In this document: in pieces, positions 27,002 to 34,367 of the stretch
How positions within the stretch are numbered: the stretch's first letter is position 1
Layout: every line of letters starts with the position of its first letter
IMG/VR virus record: IMGVR_UViG_3300035137_000073
Location: 1-64,000 of that record
Length of the DNA stretch: 64,000 bases
Reading direction: 5' to 3' (one strand)
From: a virus
Position numbers and translations under genes: made by a program
The notes under the pieces: model-generated
What the model was told of the DNA's origin: nothing
Databases searched by the model: none
What the model saw: the letters and a program-made list of their open reading frames with translations, nothing else

Positions 27002-27332
27002 GTATCACGCCTACCTGCGCTCGCCGGAGTGGGAAGCCAAGAAGCTGAAGATGTTCCAGCTGCGCGGCCGGCACTGCGAGCGATGTGGCAGCCGGAAGGA
27101 CATTGAGGTCCACCACAAGACATATAAGCGTCTTGGCCGAGAGCGGTACGAGGACCTGGAAGTGTTGTGCGGCTACTGCCACGGTCTCGAGGGTGGGTAT
27201 GAGCGGTTGCACGACGAGCGTGTCGGTGATATCCAGCGGCTGAACGAGAACGATTTCGCACGAGTACTGAAACGAGTGTTGGTTCGTTCTGACCAGGCGC
27301 TCATCGAAGACGCGCAGATGGTAGACGACTGA
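26976..27332 (+). CDS. HNH endonuclease (118 aa)
   Basis: ATG 26976 lies 26 bases inside the helicase 3' end. The compact HNH domain has [20 protein letters not shown] (zinc Cys pair, catalytic His pair) followed by [12 protein letters not shown] (second Cys pair and the final His). This form is common beside phage replication or packaging genes. It may be a recombination nuclease or a free-standing homing enzyme. No intron or disrupted neighbour is seen. Confidence 0.8.
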   Translation: MTKTMRLSEYHAYLRSPEWEAKKLKMFQLRGRHCERCGSRKDIEVHHKTYKRLGRERYEDLEVLCGYCHGLEGGYERLHDERVGDIQRLNENDFARVLKRVLVRSDQALIEDAQMVDD

Positions 27333-27372
27333 TGCCCCGAGTCCGGTACCGTCCGACCGAAAGGAAAAGAAC

Positions 27373-27963
27373 GTGAGCATTGAAATACTGAACCGCTGGA
27401 CAAAAGCGGTCCTATATAAGAGCGAGGACGCGCAAGACATACGGGCTGCGGTAGTCGCGGCTGTGAACCGTGGCGCGAATCTCCGTGACGCGGATCTCCG
27501 TGACGCGGATCTCCGTGGCGCGAATCTCCGTGACGCGAATCTCCGTGACGCGGATCTCCGTGACGCGAATCTCCGTGACGCGGATCTCCGTGACGCGAAT
27601 CTCCGTGGCGCGGATCTCCGTGACGCGAATCTCCGTGGCGCGGATCTCCGTGGCTTCCAAATCCCACACGGCGAACTCGTGGTGTGGAAGAAGGTGCAAG
27701 ACAAGCTCGTACGGCTACGCATTCCGGAAAAGGCGCGGCGCACCGCGTGTTTTGTGAATCGCAAGTGTCGAGCCGAGTTCGCCGTAGTGGAATGGATTGA
27801 AGACGGCGGCCCGGTGATGAGTGACGGCATGGGAAGTGGTGCGCCGACAACATACGCTGTTGGCGAAGAGGTACGGCCTGACAAGTATGACGACGACGTG
27901 CGGGTCGATTGTTCTCACGGCATACACTTTTTTTTGACGCGTGAAGAGGCGCGGGCGTGGTGA
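27373..27963 (+). CDS. Pentapeptide-repeat protein with DUF5758-like C-terminus
   Basis: 196 aa from GTG. Residues ~33-94 are A-(D/N)-L-R-(D/G) pentapeptides, which form a right-handed quadrilateral beta-helix. The C-terminal ~100 residues ([51 protein letters not shown]) match the DUF5758-type domain often fused to phage pentapeptide repeats. Some pentapeptide proteins mimic DNA and inhibit gyrase; that is only a possibility here. The repeats are nearly identical in DNA. Leader sequence is duplicated downstream of the gene. Confidence 0.85.
   Translation: MSIEILNRWTKAVLYKSEDAQDIRAAVVAAVNRGANLRDADLRDADLRGANLRDANLRDADLRDANLRDADLRDANLRGADLRDANLRGADLRGFQIPHGELVVWKKVQDKLVRLRIPEKARRTACFVNRKCRAEFAVVEWIEDGGPVMSDGMGSGAPTTYAVGEEVRPDKYDDDVRVDCSHGIHFFLTREEARAW
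27481..27654 (+). repeat. Tandem 15-bp repeat array in the pentapeptide gene
   Basis: Eleven complete copies of CTCCGTGACGCGGAT (27481-27645) plus a partial twelfth. Copies differ at only two positions: GAC or GGC in codon 3, and GAT or AAT in codon 5. The near-identity shows recent expansion or continuing homogenisation. Copy number is likely unstable. Confidence 0.95.
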
Positions 27964-27994
27964 ATTGTTACCGTCCGACCGTGAGCATTGAGCG

Positions 27995-28267
27995 ATGATT
28001 CGACAACACAATTTCGGCGGACCGTTCTGCTGTGTTCGGTGCGGACACGCTAGTCAGTACCAGTACGAGGGGTCACGCACGCAATGCGAAGAGTGCGGCT
28101 ACCGCGGCGCGATCCCCGTTACGTGGGATGACTGGCATAGGCGAGCAGATTTGTTGCGACGAAGAAAAAAGCTAGCTGTATCGGTTACTCCTCCGATGGT
28201 CACAGTAAAGGCGATGCCTACGCCACCCCCAAGCCTTTTTAGATGTAAAGGAAAAAACAGTGAGTGA
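27995..28267 (+). CDS. Zinc-ribbon protein (90 aa)
   Basis: The N-terminal ~45 residues form a zinc ribbon: FCCVRCGHASQY followed by RTQCEECGYRGAIPV. The C-terminal half is basic, then Pro-rich (MPTPPPSLF). It directly follows the duplicated leader remnant of the pentapeptide gene and overlaps the next gene by 8 bases. Role unknown; many short zinc ribbons occur in this cluster. Confidence 0.65.
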   Translation: MIRQHNFGGPFCCVRCGHASQYQYEGSRTQCEECGYRGAIPVTWDDWHRRADLLRRRKKLAVSVTPPMVTVKAMPTPPPSLFRCKGKNSE

Positions 28268-28481
28268 AAACCAGACAAATGTATTGGTGGCCACGTGCGT
28301 GACGACTTGTGGATGCGTCTGCGCTACCATCGGCGTAAACATCGGATACTACGTCACAAACGACTCAGCATCAGTAACTGTTTTAACGGTGATCTTTATG
28401 ATTCTAGGGTTGTTGGCTTTCATGGGTGGTATTGTATGGGCAATGCGCGGAGACGAGGTTTCGCATGACCCGCGTCGGTAG
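28260..28481 (+). CDS. Two-span membrane protein (73 aa)
   Basis: GTG 28260. Two hydrophobic segments are seen: NVLVATCVTTCGCVCATIGV (about 7-26) and VLTVIFMILGLLAFMGGIVW (about 41-60). The first is unusually Cys-rich. Small charged tails flank them. Possibly a superinfection or membrane-modifying factor, but nothing in the sequence fixes a role. Confidence 0.6.
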   Translation: MSENQTNVLVATCVTTCGCVCATIGVNIGYYVTNDSASVTVLTVIFMILGLLAFMGGIVWAMRGDEVSHDPRR

Positions 28482-28719
28482 AGCGACAGACGAGCGGCGT
28501 GTGCGCGTCAGTATCGAGTATGCGCGGTATCTCGCCGACAAGCAGGGGTTGACCATCCTGCGGCTGCCTATCGGTACAGGCGGGCTTGCAAGACGCTACG
28601 CTGTGCTTCGTACCGACCTTTGGATGCGGTATGGTATCGAGGCTCCATACATCAAATACCGCGGACTCAAGACGCTGATAGCCGCCCTGACGCCGCAGAG
28701 GCGGGAGGCCGGGGCGTGA
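28465..28719 (+). CDS. Small basic protein (84 aa)
   Basis: ATG 28465 lies 17 bases inside the membrane-protein gene. The product is basic, with RVRVSIEYARYLADKQGLTI and TDLWMRYGIEAPYIKYRGLK. No Cys cluster or membrane segment. The next gene starts 10 bases after the stop. No family recognised. Confidence 0.5.
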   Translation: MTRVGRATDERRVRVSIEYARYLADKQGLTILRLPIGTGGLARRYAVLRTDLWMRYGIEAPYIKYRGLKTLIAALTPQRREAGA

Positions 28720-28729
28720 GAAAGGCGAG

Positions 28730-29008
28730 ATGATGAAACAGAGAGCTACCGATCAAGCGTTACCGTTGAATGCTTGGGATGAAGGGATCAAATGGTCGTG
28801 CGGTTTTTTGGGACGCAGGCGTATCTGTTTGCGAGCCCGACGCTTCGATTCAGGATCGCGCTTACTGGCCGTGACGTTCGGCTACGATGGCAGGTACAGC
28901 TATTTCGACGGTTACCGCATAGACAACAAGATAGGCATTTCGTTGGGCTGGTGGTGGGGAGATCTAACACTTGTTGTCGGATTGGCGACACCTGAAAGGG
29001 AAATTTAG
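28730..29008 (+). CDS. Hypothetical protein (92 aa)
   Basis: Starts at tandem ATG codons (28730 or 28733) after AAAGGCGAG. Basic N-terminal half (GRRRICLRARRFDSG) and an aromatic C-terminal half (YDGRYSYFDGYRIDN, SLGWWWGDLTLVVGL). Probably beta-rich. The 51 bases to the next gene contain a GC-rich stretch and a good GAGGAGGTGAG ribosome site for that gene. Confidence 0.5.
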   Translation: MMKQRATDQALPLNAWDEGIKWSCGFLGRRRICLRARRFDSGSRLLAVTFGYDGRYSYFDGYRIDNKIGISLGWWWGDLTLVVGLATPEREI

Positions 29009-29059
29009 ATGCGGCAATCAAGCAATTACCCGCGGCCCCGGCCGCTGAGGAGGTGAGAC

Positions 29060-29353
29060 GTGAAGGAGGGTGAGATCTGGCTGAGAATCGCCGAAGATGT
29101 GGAATGCAACAACCCTGGATATTTCTTAGGGCTGTGTGAGCGGATACAGCACTACCGCGTGTCTGAGTACACACGCAACGTACGCACAATAAAGCGCATG
29201 GACGCACGCTTGCAGTTGTTCAGGCCCAACGGCGCAGATGACTTCGACTATTGGTGGAGTTCGAAGTTTGGGCCCACAAATCCGAGTTATCGAGAATCTG
29301 AAGCCTGTCGCGTTCTGGCGGCGTGTTTCTTGGCGGCGATGTCCGATGCCTGA
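29060..29353 (+). CDS. Hypothetical protein (97 aa)
   Basis: GTG start 9 bases after GAGGAGGTGAG. Mixed helical sequence (GEIWLRIAEDVECNNPGYFL; WWSSKFGPTNPSYRESEACR). It resembles small phage proteins of unknown function encoded among zinc-ribbon genes. Overlaps the next gene by 8 bases. Confidence 0.55.
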   Translation: MKEGEIWLRIAEDVECNNPGYFLGLCERIQHYRVSEYTRNVRTIKRMDARLQLFRPNGADDFDYWWSSKFGPTNPSYRESEACRVLAACFLAAMSDA

Positions 29354-30149
29354 CGCCGACCGCGAGAGGATCGAGGGGCCTACGCCAATTCGATGTCCAC
29401 ACCATCCTGATGTTGATTGGGATCATATGCGCGGTTGTCCTGAGTGTTTGAAAGAACTGCGAGATGCGCCAAAACCGCTGGTCACTGATCGTCAGGCGTA
29501 CGTGATGGCTGCCGAAATCATGCAATCGACACTGTGGGACGGCCTGGATAATGAGTGCCGAGAAGCGGTTCGGGCCGCAACAGCAGAAGGCGTTGTTTGG
29601 GCTCACAAGTCCCGCGTGCAACCCGAAGGAGGTGATGCCGATGGTGTCGGTGGACCGACACGGAGCACCGATGTAACTCAGGGAGAGGGGGACTACGACG
29701 ACTGGTGCGACCACGAAGACGCGCACCTGATCGAAGATTCGCCCGCAGACGATTCCCCGTATCAGAGCGAAAGCGCCCCCTCTCCCGACCTCGAGCGCGT
29801 GCGGGAATTGCGAGCCTTGGTTCCGGAAATGCGGTCCGCTTCGACACTGTGCGGCCCCGGTGAGGAGAAAGAACTGGCAACAGGTGTGGCGTTGATTGTT
29901 GACGAACTGTGCGCGATCATCGAGCGGCTGGCGGGTGAGAACGCCCGTCTCCGTGCCCGTCTGGAGGAGGCGCGGAAGGTGGTAGAGCCGTTAAAGCGCG
30001 AACGAGACGTGTTTGCTGGAAGAGATCCCAAAAGACGAATTATAGGCATGTCGCCATACAAAGACCTTTCCGGCGACGTTGAACTGTTTGGGAAGATTAC
30101 CAAGTCACACCTTGAGGCCGCCGCCCGGTTCATTGGAGGAGAACGATGA
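29346..30149 (+). CDS. Cys/His N-terminal, coiled-coil accessory protein (267 aa)
   Basis: ATG 29346 overlaps the previous stop region. Residues ~17-34 hold a Cys/His cluster (CPHHPDVDWDHMRGCPEC) that may bind zinc. The middle is acidic and low complexity (GEGDYDDWCDHEDAHL). The C-terminal ~110 residues contain a coiled coil (IIERLAGENARLRARLEEAR) and end in an alpha-helical segment. It is coupled to the next gene (ATGA). No function assigned. Confidence 0.55.
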   Translation: MPDADRERIEGPTPIRCPHHPDVDWDHMRGCPECLKELRDAPKPLVTDRQAYVMAAEIMQSTLWDGLDNECREAVRAATAEGVVWAHKSRVQPEGGDADGVGGPTRSTDVTQGEGDYDDWCDHEDAHLIEDSPADDSPYQSESAPSPDLERVRELRALVPEMRSASTLCGPGEEKELATGVALIVDELCAIIERLAGENARLRARLEEARKVVEPLKRERDVFAGRDPKRRIIGMSPYKDLSGDVELFGKITKSHLEAAARFIGGER

Positions 30150-30331
30150 GTGACCACATCCGACTCGCGTATGAGCGCGACGCCCTCCGCGCCCGCGTCG
30201 AGGAGTTGGAGGCGGATAACGAACGGCTGCGGAAGGTCGAGGCGGCGGCGAAAACGTTTGTTGCTGCCGCATATCAAGCGGGGGCTCTTGAGGCCTTTGA
30301 CGAACTGCGCGCATCCCTGGGGGACTTATGA
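30146..30331 (+). CDS. Small coiled-coil protein (61 aa)
   Basis: Almost entirely one coiled coil (YERDALRARVEELEADNERL, then RKVEAAAKTFVAAAY). This type of short protein is common in phage accessory clusters. The start overlaps the previous stop and its own stop overlaps the next start, so it is translated in a chain. Confidence 0.6.
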   Translation: MSDHIRLAYERDALRARVEELEADNERLRKVEAAAKTFVAAAYQAGALEAFDELRASLGDL

Positions 30332-30477
30332 TAGTCATACGATGCCCACGGTGCGGTAGTGACCAAATCGCCACTAGTACAGCAACGGCAGAAAAACCGC
30401 ACCTCTGCCTATTATGTGGCCTTACGTTCCGCGCCAACGTACTCAAGGCAATCGCGGAGGGCGGCGACGATGGATGA
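30328..30477 (+). CDS. Zinc-ribbon miniprotein (49 aa)
   Basis: ATG 30328 overlaps the previous stop (ATGA), and the stop at 30475-30477 overlaps the next gene by 8 bases. The sequence has two Cys pairs, IRCPRCGSDQ and HLCLLCGLTF, 17 residues apart, a complete zinc ribbon. Both couplings and the intact ribbon support a real gene. Confidence 0.65.
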   Translation: MIVIRCPRCGSDQIATSTATAEKPHLCLLCGLTFRANVLKAIAEGGDDG

Positions 30478-31078
30478 CAAAGAACGATTGAACATCGAAA
30501 ATGACTTGCGACAGTGCCCGTACATTGTACCGGCCAATGGCTGTGCCTGCTCGAATTACGAACACGCAGCGGAGTGGTTTGTTGAGCGCGGCTACCGTCG
30601 CTCCGGGGAGTGCGTGAGTGTGGACCGGCACTGTGGTACGTGCCGGCACCACGGCGAACTTAGTAAAGATGGCCAACACACGTATGAGTGTTTACAGCCC
30701 ATAGACGTAACATGCGTCAACTGGAACAAATGGGACAGCCAAGGAACCTCCGGCTCCCCCGAGGACGAGGGGGAACTGGTACAAACGCTTGATTCCATCC
30801 TTGCCGATTGGGAGAGGTTCGGAGAAATGAACGGCTACGATCAGGCACCGTGGATTGTCAAGGGACTGCGGGATAGTGGGTTCTGTGTGATCGACACCGC
30901 CGAACTCGCGGCGCTGAAGGAGAGGGTGAGAAAGCTTGAGTCGGTACGACGAGTGCCGTTAACGGCGCGAGTGTTTGGCCCTGCCGCCGACAACGCAAGA
31001 CGGCAGAGAGAAGAGGCGCAGATGGAAGAGGCGTCGAAAAAACTCGCCGCGCTCGACAAGGAGGAAGGCTGTGAGTGA
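30470..31078 (+). CDS. Cys-rich accessory protein (202 aa)
   Basis: ATG 30470. The N-terminal ~85 residues contain many Cys/His (QCPYIVPANGCACSNYEHAA; DRHCGTCRHHGEL; YECLQPIDVTCVNW), compatible with one or two zinc sites. The remainder is helical with coiled coil (AALKERVRKLESV; AQMEEASKKLAAL). A segment EMNGYDQAPWIVKGLRDSG recurs in other phage small proteins. Overlaps the following gene by 8 bases. Confidence 0.55.
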   Translation: MDDKERLNIENDLRQCPYIVPANGCACSNYEHAAEWFVERGYRRSGECVSVDRHCGTCRHHGELSKDGQHTYECLQPIDVTCVNWNKWDSQGTSGSPEDEGELVQTLDSILADWERFGEMNGYDQAPWIVKGLRDSGFCVIDTAELAALKERVRKLESVRRVPLTARVFGPAADNARRQREEAQMEEASKKLAALDKEEGCE

Positions 31079-31334
31079 GATGAACGAATTGTTGGGTGAG
31101 ATTCAAGGCTTCTTAGAAAAGTCCGCCAACTCGTCACGCCCTGTCGATTACTCAGAAGCGATGGAATTGCACGACAGAATTGGTGCGATCACGCTGCCTA
31201 CCGCGCTCTCGCCCACGGTGAGCGAGATCGAACAGCAGAAAGTTGTCTGCCAACACTGCAACCGTGTCACCCATGCGGGCTACTCATACAAAGGCACATT
31301 TTCCACTACCCGTGCCGCGCTGGAGGGGCGATGA
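31071..31334 (+). CDS. Hypothetical protein with C-terminal Cys pair (87 aa)
   Basis: GTG 31071; the ATG nine bases later is an alternative start. A helical N-terminus (ELLGEIQGFLEKSANSSRPV) is followed by one CxxC motif (VVCQHCNRVTHAG), half a zinc ribbon. ATGA overlap with the next gene. Confidence 0.5.
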   Translation: MSEMNELLGEIQGFLEKSANSSRPVDYSEAMELHDRIGAITLPTALSPTVSEIEQQKVVCQHCNRVTHAGYSYKGTFSTTRAALEGR

Positions 31335-31558
31335 GTGACGTACAGATACCCTACGAGGCGTGCGAACTCGGGAACACGCATGGGCGTGCGCCGGTTGAAA
31401 TCACATGTCCGTTTTGCGCCACTGTGTTTACTGCCTATAAGTGGTCCCTGGCTGGCAGTGGTAAACGATGCCCTGGGTGTCGAGCGATGTTTTCGCTTTG
31501 GGGAGCGACGTCGGCGGCTGCATGGAAAGCACTGACGAATCGGAGGGGCGATGAGTGA
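31331..31558 (+). CDS. Zinc-ribbon protein (75 aa)
   Basis: Two Cys pairs, ITCPFCATVFTAY and KRCPGCRAMFSLW, spaced 19 residues apart, form a classic zinc ribbon of the MJ0042/FmdB-like style. The C-terminus is short. The stop is overlapped by the next gene by 8 bases. Probably nucleic-acid or protein binding; partner unknown. Confidence 0.65.
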   Translation: MSDVQIPYEACELGNTHGRAPVEITCPFCATVFTAYKWSLAGSGKRCPGCRAMFSLWGATSAAAWKALTNRRGDE

Positions 31559-31715
31559 CACAACTACGCCGCCGATGCCTCCTCAATACGAGTACAAGGG
31601 GTTCAAGGCGAGTGTCGATTTCTGGAAGCGCACCGAATACATGAAGATTGTGTTCGATCCGAAAGAACACGAGCAGCGACGAATTCGACATCGGTTACAG
31701 GAGATGCTGCCATGA
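31551..31715 (+). CDS. Small basic protein (54 aa)
   Basis: ATG 31551 lies inside the end of the zinc-ribbon gene; the stop overlaps the next ATG (ATGA). The N-terminus is Pro-rich (TTPPMPPQYEYKG) and the C-terminus a basic helix (HEQRRIRHRLQEMLP). The double coupling and GC pattern support a real gene. Function unknown. Confidence 0.5.
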   Translation: MSDTTTPPMPPQYEYKGFKASVDFWKRTEYMKIVFDPKEHEQRRIRHRLQEMLP

Positions 31716-32170
31716 CCACCGACCGCAACGTGTTGATCGCCGAACGTGTGATGGGGTGGCGGTGGTTCACGGTCGCAACGGTCAACGTGCTCGTGCCGCC
31801 GTTCATGGCCAGAGATATGGTTTTACATCCTGCGTTGTACCAAGAAGGCAAGCATGGTTCACAAACCAATGGGGAAGATGGCAACTTTTTTTACGATTCA
31901 GCGCGGATACCCCCCGAGCACTATCCACCAATTCCCGACCCCGAACACGACCCCGTAGCGTGCCACGAGGCCCTAGACAAGATGCGCGAGATGGGGTGGG
32001 AGAAAGAGTGGCGCGAAGACGACCATGGACACACCGTTGAATTAGCTAAGTGGTACACGGTCGCTGGCACACAGCGGTGGCGCACCATCGAAGGAATGTC
32101 CGCCATCCCCGGTCCCTTGGGTTTCTGCGACGCCGCGTGTGCGGCGATGGAAAGGGCGGTGGAAGGATGA
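31712..32170 (+). CDS. Phage ABA-sandwich (BC1872-type) protein
   Basis: 152 aa. The opening NVLIAERVMGWRWFTVATVN matches the start of the phage ABA-sandwich/BC1872 family (consensus LVAEKVMGW). Typical later elements follow: YDSARIPPEHYPPIPDP (the ST...A-x-x segment), DKMREMGWEKEW, and WYTVAGTQ. Members are widespread, cytoplasmic and of unknown function. A divergent relative lies on the reverse strand at 35848-36324. Confidence 0.65.
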   Translation: MTTDRNVLIAERVMGWRWFTVATVNVLVPPFMARDMVLHPALYQEGKHGSQTNGEDGNFFYDSARIPPEHYPPIPDPEHDPVACHEALDKMREMGWEKEWREDDHGHTVELAKWYTVAGTQRWRTIEGMSAIPGPLGFCDAACAAMERAVEG

Positions 32171-32445
32171 GTGAAACGACCGAAATAACCGACCTCGATC
32201 GTGAATATGGCGTATGGGTTTCTGATATTCCGCTTGATACGTCGGTACAATTTACGTCGGCGTGGTGGAGTGGTGCGAAAGCACGGCAAGCGAACAAACC
32301 ACGCTTTACGTGTCCATATCGAGATGTTCGAGCGTGGAACGGGGCCGTCACATTCTCGCGTGCTTTTCGGCGTTTTTGGCTAGATGGTTGGGACTGTGCT
32401 GATGAATTTGCCAAAACCGTCGCCGCCCCCGAGGGGGACGCGTGA
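32167..32445 (+). CDS. Hypothetical protein (92 aa)
   Basis: ATGA overlap with the ABA-sandwich gene. Aromatic-rich, probably alpha/beta (DREYGVWVSDIPLDTSVQFT; AVTFSRAFRRFWLDGWDCAD). Ends PEGDA before a GTGA overlap to the next gene. No family recognised. Confidence 0.5.
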   Translation: MSETTEITDLDREYGVWVSDIPLDTSVQFTSAWWSGAKARQANKPRFTCPYRDVRAWNGAVTFSRAFRRFWLDGWDCADEFAKTVAAPEGDA

Positions 32446-32606
32446 GCGAGAAACCGAACCTTTACCTCGACGTTGACGGTGTTCTGTGGGTTGTGAAATC
32501 GACGGGCGTGATTGCGAGTCCATATGAACGGGCTGCCGCTCCGGGGTTGGGGAGCTTTCTCGCTTTCGCGTTCGAGCACTACAACGTCAAATGGCTGACA
32601 TCTTGA
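32442..32606 (+). CDS. HAD-superfamily N-terminal fragment (54 aa)
   Basis: GTG 32442 overlaps the previous stop. The start NLYLDVDGVLWVVKSTG contains HAD motif I (DxDGV/T), with the nucleophile and acid Asp. AAPGLGSFLAFAFEHYNVKW follows, as in phage HAD hydrolases of 100-150 residues. A TGA then ends the frame right after WLTS, before motifs II-IV. A 20-residue frame (32591-32653) overlaps the end. It is most likely a truncated or decaying gene; catalytic activity is unlikely. Confidence 0.55.
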   Translation: MSEKPNLYLDVDGVLWVVKSTGVIASPYERAAAPGLGSFLAFAFEHYNVKWLTS

Positions 32607-32657
32607 TCGCGGCACAGATGGAATTGCGCCGTCGCGCTCAACGCAGGGGGTGAGTGA

Positions 32658-32927
32658 GTGAGCAACCTATTTTACACTCCGTATGGTTGGTGGCAGTTCC
32701 TAAAACGTTGGTGGCGTGTAGGCCCAATAGTTTCCCGTACCGAGCGGTGTCCGCGTTGCGGTCGCAAGTTCAGCGATTGGTTTGTATGGACAGACGATCG
32801 TAAGTCTGAGTACTGCGGTTACCGTTACTGCTATCCGTGCTATAGGGAAACTCGCGAAGTCATCAGAGAGTTGGTGATTCCATCTTGGTTTCGACCCGCC
32901 CCGCTCGGGCACGAGGGGGAGAGATGA
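32658..32927 (+). CDS. Cys-rich small protein (89 aa)
   Basis: GTG 32658 after GGGGGTGAGTGA. The N-terminus is aromatic and hydrophobic (FYTPYGWWQFLKRWWRV). Two Cys pairs follow (ERCPRCGRKFSDW; YRYCYPCYRET), a zinc ribbon. The next ATG lies just inside the end. Role unknown. Confidence 0.6.
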   Translation: MSNLFYTPYGWWQFLKRWWRVGPIVSRTERCPRCGRKFSDWFVWTDDRKSEYCGYRYCYPCYRETREVIRELVIPSWFRPAPLGHEGER

Positions 32928-33088
32928 AACGACCGCTGAATGCAAAATTGCTTGCCGAATGTATGATGTGGCTCGGACTGGGAACCGTCATATTCGGAAT
33001 AATAACCCACGACGATCATACGATCACGCAAGGGTTTGTGATCTTCGTCATGGGTGAGGTATGGGACATCAGGGCCAAACTCCCGTGA
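32924..33088 (+). CDS. Two-segment membrane miniprotein (54 aa)
   Basis: ATG 32924 after GGGGGAG. Two short hydrophobic segments (CMMWLGLGTVIFGII and GFVIFVMGEVWD) are separated by a HDDH turn. Likely a hairpin in the membrane. The sequence codes through into the RusA leader region. Confidence 0.5.
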   Translation: MKRPLNAKLLAECMMWLGLGTVIFGIITHDDHTITQGFVIFVMGEVWDIRAKLP

Positions 33089-33111
33089 CCCCGACCGAAA
33101 AGGAGACCGAG

Positions 33112-33477
33112 ATGGCGTTGATTATCCCTGAGCCGCCATCAGCTAATCGGTACTGGCGACACACGGCGCGCGGTGGTCGAGCGATTACATACAAGAGTGC
33201 GAAGGCAAAGCAGTATCAATCTGAAGTCAGGACGCGCGCGATGCTGGCGGGATTGCAGCCATTGAATGGCCCGGTAGAAGTCCACTTGGTGTGGTACCGG
33301 AAGGCGAGACGCGGCGATCTGGACAACAGGTTGAAAGTGATTTTCGACGCCCTACAAGGCGCGGCGTATGTGGATGACTCGCAGATAGTAGCCATCACAG
33401 CCCGGCGCGAAGAAGACAAGAACAACCCGCGGGTCGAGATCGTGGTTCGGCCCCGCGACTCTCACATAACGAGGTGA
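33112..33477 (+). CDS. rusA: RusA-family Holliday-junction resolvase
   Basis: 121 aa; ATG 33112 after AAAAGGAGACC. The family features are present: N-terminal PEPPSANRYWRH, KSAKAKQYQSEV, the acidic active site RRGDLDNRLKVIFDAL (D69, D71, K75) and YVDDSQIV (D88/D89). This matches E. coli RusA residues D70, D72, K76 and D91 in order. Normal length for the family. It resolves branched recombination intermediates, probably before packaging, complementing the YqaJ module. The leader contains GACCGAAA, like a motif before other genes. Confidence 0.9.
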   Translation: MALIIPEPPSANRYWRHTARGGRAITYKSAKAKQYQSEVRTRAMLAGLQPLNGPVEVHLVWYRKARRGDLDNRLKVIFDALQGAAYVDDSQIVAITARREEDKNNPRVEIVVRPRDSHITR

Positions 33478-33480
33478 CAC

Positions 33481-33699
33481 ATGGCAACAAGTAGCAGCAG
33501 TTCAGGAGGAGCCGGTTTTGCCGGACTTCTCACAGTGCTGTTTATCGGACTCAAGTTGACCGGCCATATCGACTGGTCGTGGTGGTGGGTGTTGTCGCCG
33601 CTGTGGATCGCGACGAGTGCTGTGATCGTGTTTCTCGCCGCGTTTGTGCTTATCGGCACGCTTTTGGACTCGCGCAAAATCCGCAAGCGTGTCCGGTGA
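33481..33699 (+). CDS. Transmembrane Fragile-X-F-type protein
   Basis: 72 aa. A Ser-rich N-terminus, then GFAGLLTVLFIGLKLTGHID, WSWWWVLSPLWIATSAV and IVFLAAFVLIGTLL give two to three membrane spans. The WSWWWVLSPLWI motif is the hallmark of a common phage/prophage protein annotated as transmembrane Fragile-X-F protein. Function unknown. Confidence 0.75.
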   Translation: MATSSSSSGGAGFAGLLTVLFIGLKLTGHIDWSWWWVLSPLWIATSAVIVFLAAFVLIGTLLDSRKIRKRVR

Positions 33700-33726
33700 C
33701 TGACTACCCCTAACACGAGGTGACAC

Positions 33727-33933
33727 ATGGGAGAACTGAAACCTGGCGACGTGGTGGCCATCAAGAAAGCAGGCAGGTGGTGGGGAGAAGTGGTGCTGCC
33801 GCCGTCGCAGTGGTGCGCCTCGTACATGGTTGTAGTGGGCTTGTCCGGTAATGATGGGTGGCTCGCCACCACGGCCACGTATACCTACAAACGCGAGGAC
33901 CTCGAGCCCGTGGGCGTCAACGTCCGTGACTGA
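33727..33933 (+). CDS. Small beta-rich protein (68 aa)
   Basis: Preceded by CACGAGGTGACAC, as is the gene at 33481. Starts with an SH3-like pattern (KPGDVVAIKKAGRWWGEVVL), with strands to the end (YKREDLEPVGV). Such SH3-barrel miniproteins often occur in phage accessory regions. The next GTG is 8 bases inside its end. Confidence 0.55.
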   Translation: MGELKPGDVVAIKKAGRWWGEVVLPPSQWCASYMVVVGLSGNDGWLATTATYTYKREDLEPVGVNVRD

Positions 33934-34087
33934 CTACCCCTACCGCTGGCACTGGCGCACGAAGCTGCCGGACCGCCACGGTCAACGATGCCGGATCATC
34001 GCGCGCGGCCGGCTCAACTCCGTGATGGTGGAGTTCGAGGACGGCTACCGCGTGGTGACCAGCCGATTCGCCGTGAGGAAAGTATGA
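33926..34087 (+). CDS. Small beta-rich protein (53 aa)
   Basis: GTG 33926 overlaps the preceding gene. Sequence YRWHWRTKLPDRHGQRCRII, then VEFEDGYRVVTSRFAVRK is a short beta-barrel-like pattern seen in many phage miniproteins whose genes follow terminase or nuclease genes. Function unknown. Confidence 0.55.
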   Translation: MTDYPYRWHWRTKLPDRHGQRCRIIARGRLNSVMVEFEDGYRVVTSRFAVRKV

Positions 34088-34112
34088 AGACAATCCGACA
34101 GGGGGAATGGTG

Positions 34113-34358
34113 ATGAAGAAGCTACCGAGTAACCCACCAATTGAAGCGGCGGCCAGCGTGTTGCGCTCTGGATACATAGCGGAGGTGACAGCAATGGAGG
34201 TTGTTTTGATGTGGATCAAGTCATTATCCGATGCTGATTGTATGTCACTCGATGCCGACGTAAAGCGCCACATGGCCTACGCAGAGCCGCCATCCGCAGT
34301 GCCCGAGGCTATCAGGAGTGCGTTAAGTAGGCGTGTAACCGAGCCGTGGACCGACTAG
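34113..34358 (+). CDS. Hypothetical protein (81 aa)
   Basis: ATG 34113 has AGGGGGA at a good distance; an ATG six bases upstream would leave no spacing. Helical throughout (NPPIEAAASVLRSGYIAEVT; SDADCMSLDADVKRHMAY). No motif recognised. Confidence 0.5.
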   Translation: MKKLPSNPPIEAAASVLRSGYIAEVTAMEVVLMWIKSLSDADCMSLDADVKRHMAYAEPPSAVPEAIRSALSRRVTEPWTD

Positions 34359-34367
34359 GAGGAGAAT

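Noticed and set aside
27412-27853. Reverse and alternate-frame repeats over the pentapeptide gene
   Set aside because: They are frame shadows of the 15-bp array; the forward protein has a recognised C-terminal domain and a ribosome site.
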